This document shows, piece by piece, positions 18,345 through 26,308 of a DNA stretch of 64,000 nucleotides; the stretch's first letter is position 1; each line of letters opens with the position of its first letter. The stretch is taken from the NCBI RefSeq assembly GCF_021729035.1, contig NZ_JAJSAP010000001.1, positions 124,001 to 188,000 on the forward strand, given 5' to 3'. A program made the translations under genes and the position numbers. This stretch comes from Microbulbifer sediminum (GTDB lineage: Bacteria > Pseudomonadota > Gammaproteobacteria > Pseudomonadales > Cellvibrionaceae). The notes beneath the pieces are model-generated. The model ran no database searches. It saw only the letters and a list, made by a program, of their open reading frames with translations, and was not told the DNA's origin.

Positions 18345-18392
18345 CCCCGGAACCCCATATGTGTCGCTGGACAAAATACTGGAGAGGATCTG

Positions 18393-18707
18393 TCAGAACA
18401 GTTGCGCCGGAGTCCTGAAGTCAGGCGCCGGCAGGGGCTGGGGATCAGGATCCGGCTGGAGGACAACCGGGTAGGCTGGTGCAGCGGCTTCACTGTCGAG
18501 TGCCTGGCGCAGCAATTCCTGCGCATTGGCCAGCTGGCCGTCCTGCATGATCCAGAGTTCCGAGTACCAGGCTACCGGCCCGGACTCCTCCTGCGGGACA
18601 TCCACCGCTGCCTGCTGGGTAAGGGCCCGGATACCGGATTTCTCCAGTAGGGTGTAGAGGTGATTCACCAGCAGCTGGTCGCTGGCGAGATAAATCCTGC
18701 ATGCCAT
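18393..18707 (-). CDS. DUF2007 family protein (putative signal-transducing)
   Basis: 104 residues. The first 70 residues fit the small ferredoxin-like DUF2007 fold (CRIYLASDQLLVNHLYTLLEKSGI, then ELWIMQDGQLANAQELLRQAL). The C-terminal third is a Pro-rich tail (PVVLQPDPDPQPLPAPDF). The family is thought to be signal-related because of its resemblance to the GlnB/ACT-like fold, but no ligand is established. GGAAC lies about 7 bases upstream of the ATG. It converges with the MAT2B-like gene. Confidence 0.75.
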   Translation of the reverse strand: MACRIYLASDQLLVNHLYTLLEKSGIRALTQQAAVDVPQEESGPVAWYSELWIMQDGQLANAQELLRQALDSEAAAPAYPVVLQPDPDPQPLPAPDFRTPAQLF

Positions 18708-18940
18708 TGTTCACGTTCCGTCGATATTCTCGCTGCCCACCGGTCACTGGCAGGGCGTCATATTTATGTTTGGGCCATCCCCGCGGAGCAGGAATTCACT
18801 GTGCGCTTACATAAAACATAGACGAAGAGGGAATATGGCGCGACGGGCGTTAGGGGAGAATGGTGCCAACTGGCGCCGGAAAACACTCCCGGGCAGCACG
18901 GTGGCCACGGGCAGCCCGGATTAGCAGGGCAGTATGCTAT

Positions 18941-20743
18941 TCAGGCCTTATTATCATTGCCGGCAATCGCTGTCGCCACCCGTCCGCGCCGACGCCCGGT
19001 AGACAGGTGCTCAATACACGCGAGTTCCTCGGAATAAAGCTGGTAATTGTTCTTGCCACGGTACTTTGCATGGTACATGGCCACATCCGCCCGCTGCAGG
19101 ATGGCCTCGAGCGTCTGCCCATGCTCGGGAATGGCAACGATACCGATACTGAGCGTCACCCGCAGCACCTGGTCGCCAATCTTTACCGGCTGCGCCACCA
19201 CTCCCAGCAACTTCTCGGCCAGCACCCGACAGGCATCATCACCCTCTGCAGACGGCACGAACACACAGAATTCATCACCTCCCAGGCGGGCCACCATGTC
19301 GCCCTGGCGCACATTACTCACCAGTCGCTGGGCCAGGACTCGCAGCAGGTCGTCACCACGCTGGTGCCCCAGTGAATCGTTGACTCGCTTGAAGTCGTCC
19401 AGGTCAATAAAGAAAACATAACCGGTGGATTCCAGGTGCGAATCGCTGTGCAGGTACTGCTCCAGCCTGTCGACGATGGCATGGCGATTGGCGAGGCCGG
19501 TAAGCGTATCGTGCATGGCGATATGCTCCAGTTCGGCAGTATTCTGCGCCACAATTTCCTTCATGACTTCCAGCTGGTCGCATACCGCAAGCCCGGTGTA
19601 ATCCAGCACATCAATTTCATCGAAATGGGACCGCGGCTTGCGCACCGGGCGGATCAGCTGTCGCGCCTGTTCGAAATTGCCGTCGCTGAGCAATGGCAGC
19701 GCCTCGGCCAGGCGCCGCAGCCGGAAAATCGGTCGCCATAGCATTCCCACCAGGGCGGCAATAAATGTGGCCGATCCCAGGGCTGCGAACCAGAACAGGA
19801 GTTTCAGCGAGTCTTCGATATGGCGCACCTGTGCGGTGACATCGTCAATGATGACAAACTGTGCCCCACTGGCATTGCCCTCCTGCAACGGGAAGGTCCG
19901 GACATCGTAGCTGGCGGAGCCGTAATCGTAACTGCCGGAAAACCGCAGCTCCGGCATGTGTTCCTCCTGTGCCGCCACCTCCCGCAACAGCGGCATCAGC
20001 CTCCCTCTCGAGGTCAGGGCAATGACAGATCGGCCCCATCCGCCGAGGTAGGCATCCGCCCGCCTCTCACTGTCGACCAGGGCCGAGGACAGGATGCCGA
20101 TATCGGAACCGGTAATCTGGCGGAAGGCCAATAACTCATCTGCAAGGGAGCGGTCCACCTGCAATACGTAGTCCTCTGACAGGTCCCCGGCAGTGATGCC
20201 CATCACCAGGCTCTGCACGCAGGTCGCGGCACAGTAGACCGTCTCGCGGGTCTCCCCACTGACGATGACATCGCGCACCTGCTCCGGCGTCAGGCGCCGG
20301 GTGGCGGCACCCCACACCCGCGGCGGTCGCTGATCAGCGCTGTAGAGCTTGAGCGATTCCAGCCCCCAGCTATCGCGCAGGTATTCCCACTGCTGGTCAA
20401 ACAGCTTGTGCAGGATATCGGAATTGGGGGCGAGTCCGCCGCGCCACAGCACGAACAGGTCGGTGAGCTGGTTGAGGTCTTCCCGGGATTGCTTCAGTAG
20501 ACCGGAAATCTGGTACTGGTAGGTGAGATAACGGCTCTGGCGATTCTTTTCCAGCAGGGACTCGAGGCTGCGGTGGTCCAATAGTATAAAAAAGAGACAC
20601 ATGGCGATGACCAGTGCCAGGGAACACACGCCGACCTTGACCCGCAGACTGTGTAATTGCATCTCCTTCGCAACTCCCGCCTCTGCCTCAGTATTGATTA
20701 TTGGGGGCCCGGTGCCCCCGCCGGTCAATCCACAACCGGTCAT
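18941..20743 (-). CDS. Membrane diguanylate cyclase with periplasmic sensor domain
   Basis: 600 residues. Membrane segment 1 (about 35-53) and segment 2 (about 320-342) bracket a periplasmic sensor of roughly 260 residues containing a close Cys pair (YCAATC). A short HAMP-like linker follows, then a GGDEF domain with an intact active site, RLGGDEF (motif at 488-492). The inhibitory I-site R-Q-G-D lies exactly five residues before it. The enzyme should make cyclic di-GMP from two GTP and be feedback-inhibited. Start choice is awkward: the ATG at 20743 has only a weak AGAG upstream, while the ATG at 20662 has AAGGAG directly abutting it, too close to work. I kept 20743. Confidence 0.85.
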   Translation of the reverse strand: MTGCGLTGGGTGPPIINTEAEAGVAKEMQLHSLRVKVGVCSLALVIAMCLFFILLDHRSLESLLEKNRQSRYLTYQYQISGLLKQSREDLNQLTDLFVLWRGGLAPNSDILHKLFDQQWEYLRDSWGLESLKLYSADQRPPRVWGAATRRLTPEQVRDVIVSGETRETVYCAATCVQSLVMGITAGDLSEDYVLQVDRSLADELLAFRQITGSDIGILSSALVDSERRADAYLGGWGRSVIALTSRGRLMPLLREVAAQEEHMPELRFSGSYDYGSASYDVRTFPLQEGNASGAQFVIIDDVTAQVRHIEDSLKLLFWFAALGSATFIAALVGMLWRPIFRLRRLAEALPLLSDGNFEQARQLIRPVRKPRSHFDEIDVLDYTGLAVCDQLEVMKEIVAQNTAELEHIAMHDTLTGLANRHAIVDRLEQYLHSDSHLESTGYVFFIDLDDFKRVNDSLGHQRGDDLLRVLAQRLVSNVRQGDMVARLGGDEFCVFVPSAEGDDACRVLAEKLLGVVAQPVKIGDQVLRVTLSIGIVAIPEHGQTLEAILQRADVAMYHAKYRGKNNYQLYSEELACIEHLSTGRRRGRVATAIAGNDNKA

Positions 20744-21198
20744 TTATTCTCTGTTACGGCCTTCGCTGCCGAAAACCTCCTGCAGGGAGCCGGATGCCGG
20801 CGTCCCCCACACTTCCAAGTATGATCGACGTCCCGCCCCGCCTATCCCCGGGATCCGGCCAGGGCAGTTAAAAATACCGCCAATCCAGGCAATTCTGGAT
20901 TTAAATCACAAAATCCTGCGCAAAATAGCACGGACAGCGCTGCGGATCCGCAGATTGCCGGGCAGGCCGGCGATTGCTAAGATGCGCGCGGCTCACGAGG
21001 CCCACAAGCGCCCAGAGCAGCAGGCTGCCACTCCCCGTGGCACCGCGGCCATCCGCCGCGCAGCGATCCCGCGCCGTACCCACAACAGGGGTGCGCAATT
21101 GGCGCACGGGCCGCTCTGCTATTTTTTAAACCGGTGCCAGACCCCGCCGGCGGGCGCTATTCCAGCGACCTATCCCTGCGATACAGGAAACGACGTTT
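20744..21198. other. 455-base intergenic region between divergent cyclase and gcvP genes
   Basis: No convincing coding frame. A short AT-rich patch lies at 20895-20930. GTGCGC (21091-21096) and GCGCAC (21102-21107) form a perfect 6-bp hairpin. A T6 stretch within TATTTTTTAAA follows some 15 bases later, too far for a classic terminator. CAGGAAAC just before 21199 is the gcvP ribosome site. I looked for glycine riboswitch landmarks and did not find them. Confidence 0.4.
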
Positions 21199-24090
21199 AT
21201 GACCCAGCCATCTCTGCTGCAGTTGGAACAACACGACGCCTTCATTCACCGCCATATCGGCCCCGACGAGGCGCAGATCAAAGAGATGCTGGAAACGCTC
21301 GGCGTGGCCAGCCTGGATGAACTGATCGAGAAAACGGTCCCGGCCTCAATTCGCAAACAGGACGAACTGGCCCTGGACGATGCGGTCAACGAGGAAGAGG
21401 CGCTGGCTGAGCTGCGCGCGCTGGCCCAGCGGAATAAAATTTACCGCACTTTCATCGGCATGGGCTACCACGACACGATTACACCCAATGTCATCCTGCG
21501 CAATGTGCTGGAGAACCCGGGCTGGTACACCGCCTACACCCCCTACCAGCCAGAGATCGCCCAGGGCCGGCTGGAAGGCCTGCTGAACTTCCAGCAGATG
21601 ATCATGGACCTCACCGGTATGGAACTGGCCAACGCCTCCATGCTGGATGAGGGCACCGCTGCCGCCGAGGCCATGGCCATGTGCAAGCGCCAGGCCAAGC
21701 GCAACAAGTCCAATGTTTTCTTCGTGGACGCAGACTGCCACCCGCAGACCATCGCGGTGGTAAAGACCCGCGCCGAACACTTCGGTTTCGAGGTCGTGGT
21801 GGGTAATCCCGAACAGGACCTGCCGCCCGAGCTTTTCGGTGCTCTGCTCCAGTACCCGGGCTCCACCGGCGTGGTCCGCGACCTGACAGATATTATTTCC
21901 AGGGTACACGAGGCCAACGGCCTGGTAACCGTTGCCGCCGACCTGATGAGTCTGGTGGCCCTCAGGGCCCCGGGCGAGATGGGTGCCGACGTAGTGGTGG
22001 GCTGCAACCAGCGCTTCGGTATTCCCATGGGCTACGGCGGCCCGCACGCGGGTTTCTTCGCCTTCCGTGAGGCCTACAAGCGCTCCGCGCCCGGCCGCAT
22101 CATTGGCGTCTCCGTCGACAGCAAGGGCAAGCGCGCCCTGCGCATGGCCATGCAGACCCGCGAACAGCATATCCGTCGCGAGAAAGCGAACTCGAATATC
22201 TGTACCTCCCAGGTACTGCTGGCAGTGATGAGCGCCTTCTACGCCGTCTATCACGGCCCCGACGGCCTGAGGACCATTGCCGCTCGTATCCAGCGCCTGG
22301 CGGACATCCTCGCCACAGGCCTGAAAAAACAGGGCTTCAACCTGACCCATGAGAGCTGGTTCGACACCCTCACCGTGACTGTTGGCGACCAGCGTGATGC
22401 CATTTACCAGCGAGCACTGGATGCGGACATCAACCTGCGCAAGGTCGGCCAGGACGCTCTGGGGATCAGCCTGCACGAGACCGCCAGCCTTACCGATGTG
22501 TCCGACATCCTGCAGGCCTTCACCGGTGGCGAGCACGGCCTGGACCTGCACGAACTCGACAATGAGATCGCCGCCAAGGGCCCCCTGGGTATTCCCGCAG
22601 CCCTGGTTCGCGATAGCGAGTTCCTGACCCACCCGGTCTTCAATACCTACCACTCCGAAACGGAGATGCTGCGTTACCTGAAGATGCTGGAGTCCAAGGA
22701 CATCGCCCTGAACCACTCCATGATTCCCCTCGGCTCCTGCACCATGAAGCTGAACGCTACCGCGGAGATGATCCCGGTGACCTGGCCGGAGTTCGGCAAG
22801 CTCCACCCGTTTGCCCCCGCCGACCAGGCCCGGGGCTACGCCGAGATGTTCCGTCAGCTGCAGCAGATGCTCGCCGCCTGTACCGGCTACGACGCCGTCA
22901 GCCTGCAGCCCAATGCCGGCTCCCAGGGCGAGTATGCCGGCCTGGTGGCAATCAAGAAGTATTTCGAGGCGAAGGGCGAGACCCAGCGCGACATCTGCCT
23001 GATCCCCGCCTCCGCCCATGGCACCAACCCGGCTTCTGCCATGATGGTGAGCATGAAGGTGGTGGTGGTTGCCTGCGACAGCAAGGGCAATGTGGACATG
23101 GATGACCTCAGGGCCAAGGTGGAAGAGCACGGCGACCGTATCGCCGCGCTGATGGTCACCTACCCGTCCACCCACGGCGTGTTCGAGGAGGGCATCCGCG
23201 AGGTCTGCGAGCTGATCCACAGCGCCGGCGGTCAGGTCTATATTGACGGCGCCAACATGAACGCGCTGATCGGTGTCGCCGCACCGGGCAAATTCGGCGG
23301 AGATGTGTCGCACCTGAACCTGCACAAGACGTTCTGTATTCCCCACGGTGGCGGCGGCCCCGGCATGGGCCCGATTGCCGTGGGTGAGCACCTGAAGCCT
23401 TACCTGGCGGGCCACCCGGTGAGCGAGGTACCCGAGACCGATCCGGCCAATGGCACCATTTCCGCGGCACCCTGGGGCTCCGCCAGCATCCTGCCGATCA
23501 GCTGGATGTATATCCGCATGATGGGCAAGAGCGGCATGAAGCGCGCCACCGAGGTAGCCATCCTCAATGCCAACTACGTGGCCAAGCGACTGAGCGAGCA
23601 CTACTCCCTGCTGTATACCGGCACTAACGGCTTTATTGCCCACGAGTGCCTGGTAGACCTGCGGCCACTGAAGGAGTCTGCAGGCATCACCGAGGAAGAT
23701 ATTGCCAAGCGCCTGATGGATTTCGGTTTCCACGCGCCCACCATGTCTTTCCCGGTTGCCGGCACCCTGATGATCGAGCCCACCGAGAGTGAATCCCGTG
23801 AGGAACTGGACCGCTTTGTCACCGCCATGGCCACCATTCGCCAGGAAGTGGAAGATGTAGCCAATGGCAAGTACAGCGCGGAGGACAACCCGCTGCACAA
23901 CGCCCCGCACACCCTCGAGGATGTGATGGTGGACGAGTGGGCCCACGGCTATTCCCGCGATGTGGCCGGCCGCCCGGCGGCGTGGCTGAAAGGGCACAAG
24001 GTGTGGCCGGCATCCAACCGGATCGACAATGTCTATGGCGACCGCAACCTGATCTGCTCCTGCCCGCCGGTAGAGAGTTATATGGACTGA
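21199..24090 (+). CDS. gcvP: Glycine dehydrogenase (decarboxylating), P protein
   Basis: 963 residues, the single-chain (fused P1+P2) form. The PLP enzyme decarboxylates glycine and passes the aminomethyl group to lipoyl-GcvH in the glycine cleavage system. Visible features are the N-terminal [13 protein letters not shown], the glycine-rich [17 protein letters not shown] at about 272-288, and the PLP lysine in [18 protein letters not shown] at about 705-722. The Lys is in LHK. gcvT and gcvH are not adjacent, so the operon is split in this genome. A strong terminator follows directly, indicating a monocistronic unit. Confidence 0.97.
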   Translation: MTQPSLLQLEQHDAFIHRHIGPDEAQIKEMLETLGVASLDELIEKTVPASIRKQDELALDDAVNEEEALAELRALAQRNKIYRTFIGMGYHDTITPNVILRNVLENPGWYTAYTPYQPEIAQGRLEGLLNFQQMIMDLTGMELANASMLDEGTAAAEAMAMCKRQAKRNKSNVFFVDADCHPQTIAVVKTRAEHFGFEVVVGNPEQDLPPELFGALLQYPGSTGVVRDLTDIISRVHEANGLVTVAADLMSLVALRAPGEMGADVVVGCNQRFGIPMGYGGPHAGFFAFREAYKRSAPGRIIGVSVDSKGKRALRMAMQTREQHIRREKANSNICTSQVLLAVMSAFYAVYHGPDGLRTIAARIQRLADILATGLKKQGFNLTHESWFDTLTVTVGDQRDAIYQRALDADINLRKVGQDALGISLHETASLTDVSDILQAFTGGEHGLDLHELDNEIAAKGPLGIPAALVRDSEFLTHPVFNTYHSETEMLRYLKMLESKDIALNHSMIPLGSCTMKLNATAEMIPVTWPEFGKLHPFAPADQARGYAEMFRQLQQMLAACTGYDAVSLQPNAGSQGEYAGLVAIKKYFEAKGETQRDICLIPASAHGTNPASAMMVSMKVVVVACDSKGNVDMDDLRAKVEEHGDRIAALMVTYPSTHGVFEEGIREVCELIHSAGGQVYIDGANMNALIGVAAPGKFGGDVSHLNLHKTFCIPHGGGGPGMGPIAVGEHLKPYLAGHPVSEVPETDPANGTISAAPWGSASILPISWMYIRMMGKSGMKRATEVAILNANYVAKRLSEHYSLLYTGTNGFIAHECLVDLRPLKESAGITEEDIAKRLMDFGFHAPTMSFPVAGTLMIEPTESESREELDRFVTAMATIRQEVEDVANGKYSAEDNPLHNAPHTLEDVMVDEWAHGYSRDVAGRPAAWLKGHKVWPASNRIDNVYGDRNLICSCPPVESYMD

Positions 24091-24111
24091 CCCCGGTAAG
24101 CAAGGGAATCG

Positions 24112-24142
24112 AAAATGGCGAGCTGAACAGCTCGCCATTTTT
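24112..24142 (+). terminator. Rho-independent terminator after gcvP
   Basis: A perfect 13-bp stem, AAAATGGCGAGCT (24112-24124) with AGCTCGCCATTTT (24129-24141), and a GAAC loop. The stem runs into a T5 stretch. The A-run on the other side means it could also terminate minus-strand transcription. Confidence 0.93.
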
Positions 24143-24238
24143 ATATCCGTATCCTCACCTGTGAATCACCGGCCCACATGACCTGCGTAGCCGGTTGCAT
24201 CGCCCGCTTAACCTCTGGACCGAGTCGCAAGCCCGGCG

Positions 24239-24973
24239 CTAGTACACCAGCGCACTCAGCTTTGCACGGAAACTGCAGGCATACGGCAGCGGATATAACC
24301 CTTCGGGCTCAAGCTCGACAAAATAATCCCGGACCTCCCTGCCATTACTGGTTCCGCCGCGCTGGTAGCGCAGGTAGCGAAACAGGTATTTTTGCTGCCC
24401 ATCATACACCGCGACCGACGCGGCGGTTTCCTGCTCCCAGCGCAGCCCTCTCTCGGGGTTCTCGCCGCTCGATAGCGCCCGCAGTTCAAGCTCGCCACCG
24501 CCCTGGAAGTTGAACAGGTAGCGACGTTCGCAGTCGGTGCTCTTGAGCTCAAAATCCGTAATGGAAAACTCAACCTCCTCATACCCGGGCGCATCCCACG
24601 CGACCTGCTGCGTGTCGGCATCGACCAGGTAGAGTCCCATATTGCCCTCGGTGTAATGATGGCCGCCGACTTCCGCAGGGTAGGCGCCATTGAGGAAAAA
24701 ACCGCTATTCGCAACCGCTTCAGTCACTCTGGCAACCTCCCTTTCGGAAAGCCGGTCCGGCCGGTATACCAGGATACTGCCGAGCAATGCCGCCGGGTGC
24801 CGGTTGTCGCGGGGAACGACTTCAAAACCAGCCGATTCCAGGGATTCAGTGACCCGGATCAACCTGTCTTCGCTCAGGTATTTGGTGTGCAGGTGAATCT
24901 TTGTCGGCGTACACCCGGCCAGCACCGTAATCAATGCAAGAAGTTTAGGGGCGGTGTATCTGGGAAGGCGCAT
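24239..24973 (-). CDS. Lipoprotein of unknown function
   Basis: 244 residues. The signal peptide ends in the lipobox L18-A19-G20-C21 (ITVLAGC). The mature N-terminus alternates charged and hydrophobic residues (RVTESLESAGFEVVPRDN), followed by SILVYRPDRLSEREVARVTEAV; the two stretches resemble two small alpha-beta repeats. The middle, VGGHHYTEGNMGLYLVD, and the C-terminal half look beta-rich. I do not recognise the family. GGAGG stands 6 bases before the ATG, which fixes the start. It converges with gcvP and its terminator. Confidence 0.75.
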   Translation of the reverse strand: MRLPRYTAPKLLALITVLAGCTPTKIHLHTKYLSEDRLIRVTESLESAGFEVVPRDNRHPAALLGSILVYRPDRLSEREVARVTEAVANSGFFLNGAYPAEVGGHHYTEGNMGLYLVDADTQQVAWDAPGYEEVEFSITDFELKSTDCERRYLFNFQGGGELELRALSSGENPERGLRWEQETAASVAVYDGQQKYLFRYLRYQRGGTSNGREVRDYFVELEPEGLYPLPYACSFRAKLSALVY

Positions 24974-25408
24974 GGCATCCTCCGGGTTTGTTCTTTTTTA
25001 TCAGGTTGGCAACAGCACTCTACAAGCTGCCCCTTAAACCAGCTCAGCCGGTACTCACAGGTAACTCAGCCACCAGTCCCCACGTCGCGCCTTCACCTCC
25101 GCGAGCCAGCGACAGAATGGATTCAGTAGTGCGACAACCGCCGGACAGCTTGCCGGAGGGACATGGGGTTTCCCTGCGAAGAGTGCGAATGGCGGGCGAA
25201 GAAGTAGTCGGGACCGGTCTGGCCGAGACCTTCCCGGGCACACCGCGCGGGGGATGACAAGTCGCGAACGCGGTCCAGGCCCACGATGACCAGCACTGGG
25301 CCGCGGGCAAAGCCCACCGGTACCTGTCTCCCTCCCCGGGGTACCTGCCACTTCTACCGCGCGGCGGGCGGGGACAGGGTCAATAGAGGCTAATGGGGAG
25401 GCAGGGGA
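24974..25408. other. Poorly coding intergenic stretch
   Basis: Both strands have open frames of up to about 119 codons, but none starts well, shows a recognisable motif or reads without Arg/Pro/Ser-rich composition typical of GC-rich non-coding frames. Two minus-strand frames overlap (about 25055-25414 and 25123-25317), so a decayed gene is possible but unproven. GGTACC at 25319-25324 and 25340-25345 forms a short inverted repeat. Confidence 0.35.
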
Positions 25409-25618
25409 TTGCATGGCAAGTACCCGCTCTTGTTGGTATTGGTATTGGTATTGTTATTGGCTTTCGGATACTTCCTGCTGGTCACGAGCAGCGCAGCCAC
25501 GCCAGACTTACAGCTGCAAGCAAAAACGAATCGCAGCCAGAGTGCAAGCACCGGCTATCACACGCCATTACACTCATCCGGTTGCACCCAGCCGGGACGC
25601 CCCGCCTTCAGCCAGTGA
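25409..25618 (+). CDS. Possible small single-span membrane protein
   Basis: 69 residues from a TTG at 25409 with GGGGAG 8 bases upstream. Residues about 5-27 form one hydrophobic segment made largely of alternating Leu and Val, encoded by a TTGGTA repeat. A polar Ser/Thr/Gln tail follows. The stop overlaps the 3' end of the opposite-strand cold-shock/DUF1294 gene by 11 bases. The Leu codons in the repeat are all TTG or TTA, whereas neighbours use almost only CTG, so the segment is compositionally foreign. No homologue is recognised. The ribosome site favours translation; everything else is uncertain. Confidence 0.3.
   Translation: MHGKYPLLLVLVLVLLLAFGYFLLVTSSAATPDLQLQAKTNRSQSASTGYHTPLHSSGCTQPGRPAFSQ
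25433..25456 (+). repeat. TTGGTA hexanucleotide tandem repeat
   Basis: Three exact TTGGTA units (25433-25450) followed by one variant TTGTTA unit (25451-25456). The repeat lies within the hydrophobic segment of the putative small membrane protein. A copy-number change would add or remove Leu-Val pairs without shifting the frame. Confidence 0.8.
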
Positions 25619-26249
25619 CAGACTCGAGTGCACGCCACACTTCCCACACTTGCGCCAACGCCGCGCTGCCGGATGGCGACAACAGCCATGCCAACGCCGC
25701 CAGATTGCCGAGCACGGTCAGCCAGAAGAGAACCCGGAATGAAACCTTGGATGTCTTGTGCCGGAACATTTCACGGGCCACGAGCGCGCCGGTCCAGCCG
25801 CCAGCGAGTGACAACAGGTGTAGGGTGTTTTCCGGTGTGCGCCAGTGGCCGTTACGAGCTGCCGACTTGTCTTTCGCGTAAAGCGCAAATGTCAGCAGGC
25901 CGAGGGCCACAAACCAGAATGGCACCAGCGGGGGAAGCTTGCCCGCAAACACCAGGGCGGACAACACGACGTAAAAAACCAGGCACAGGAGAACCGTGCG
26001 ACCGGGCCGCCCGCCCGCAGTAACGGGCCGGCGGTGCCCGCGGCGGGGGCGCACCCGGACTGCACGGGGCCTGCCCCGGCTGTCGGCGGAAATCGTGAAG
26101 TCCACCGGCAGCCCCTTCTGTGGCCGGCGATGCTGCCGGCTGAAGTCGCGAATATGCAGGAACAACTGCCTGCCGCCGGCGGACGGTTCGATAAAGCCGT
26201 AACCCCGCGAGTCATCCCAGCTGACAATGGTGCCCGTACCCCTGTTCAT
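25608..26249 (-). CDS. Cold-shock domain / DUF1294 membrane fusion protein
   Basis: 213 residues from the ATG at 26249. Residues 1-65 are a cold-shock-like OB domain (GTGTIVSWDDSRGYGFIEP, then QLFLHIRDF), with the aromatic RNP1-like GYGFI. An Arg-rich linker follows. The C-terminal part is the DUF1294 membrane domain with three to four helices, including ALYAKDKSAARNGHWRTPENTLH and LSLAGGWTGALVARE. This CSD-DUF1294 architecture recurs in gammaproteobacteria and its function is unknown. AGGAGGGAAG upstream supports the start, although the last part of that site is rather distant. A longer upstream frame to 26312 is unlikely. Confidence 0.85.
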   Translation of the reverse strand: MNRGTGTIVSWDDSRGYGFIEPSAGGRQLFLHIRDFSRQHRRPQKGLPVDFTISADSRGRPRAVRVRPRRGHRRPVTAGGRPGRTVLLCLVFYVVLSALVFAGKLPPLVPFWFVALGLLTFALYAKDKSAARNGHWRTPENTLHLLSLAGGWTGALVAREMFRHKTSKVSFRVLFWLTVLGNLAALAWLLSPSGSAALAQVWEVWRALESVTG

Positions 26250-26308
26250 CACCCGCACTTCCCTCCTGTGGCTGGCCCGCCCCCCGTTTGAACCGGAAGG
26301 TAACCGGG

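Noticed and set aside
20744..21198. Glycine riboswitch upstream of gcvP
   Set aside because: The conserved aptamer landmarks are not visible. A covariance-model search of this interval would settle it; a significant hit would overturn this rejection.
21346..24138. 930-codon minus-strand frame opposite gcvP
   Set aside because: Shadow frame of gcvP. It runs through the gcvP terminator and has no domain.
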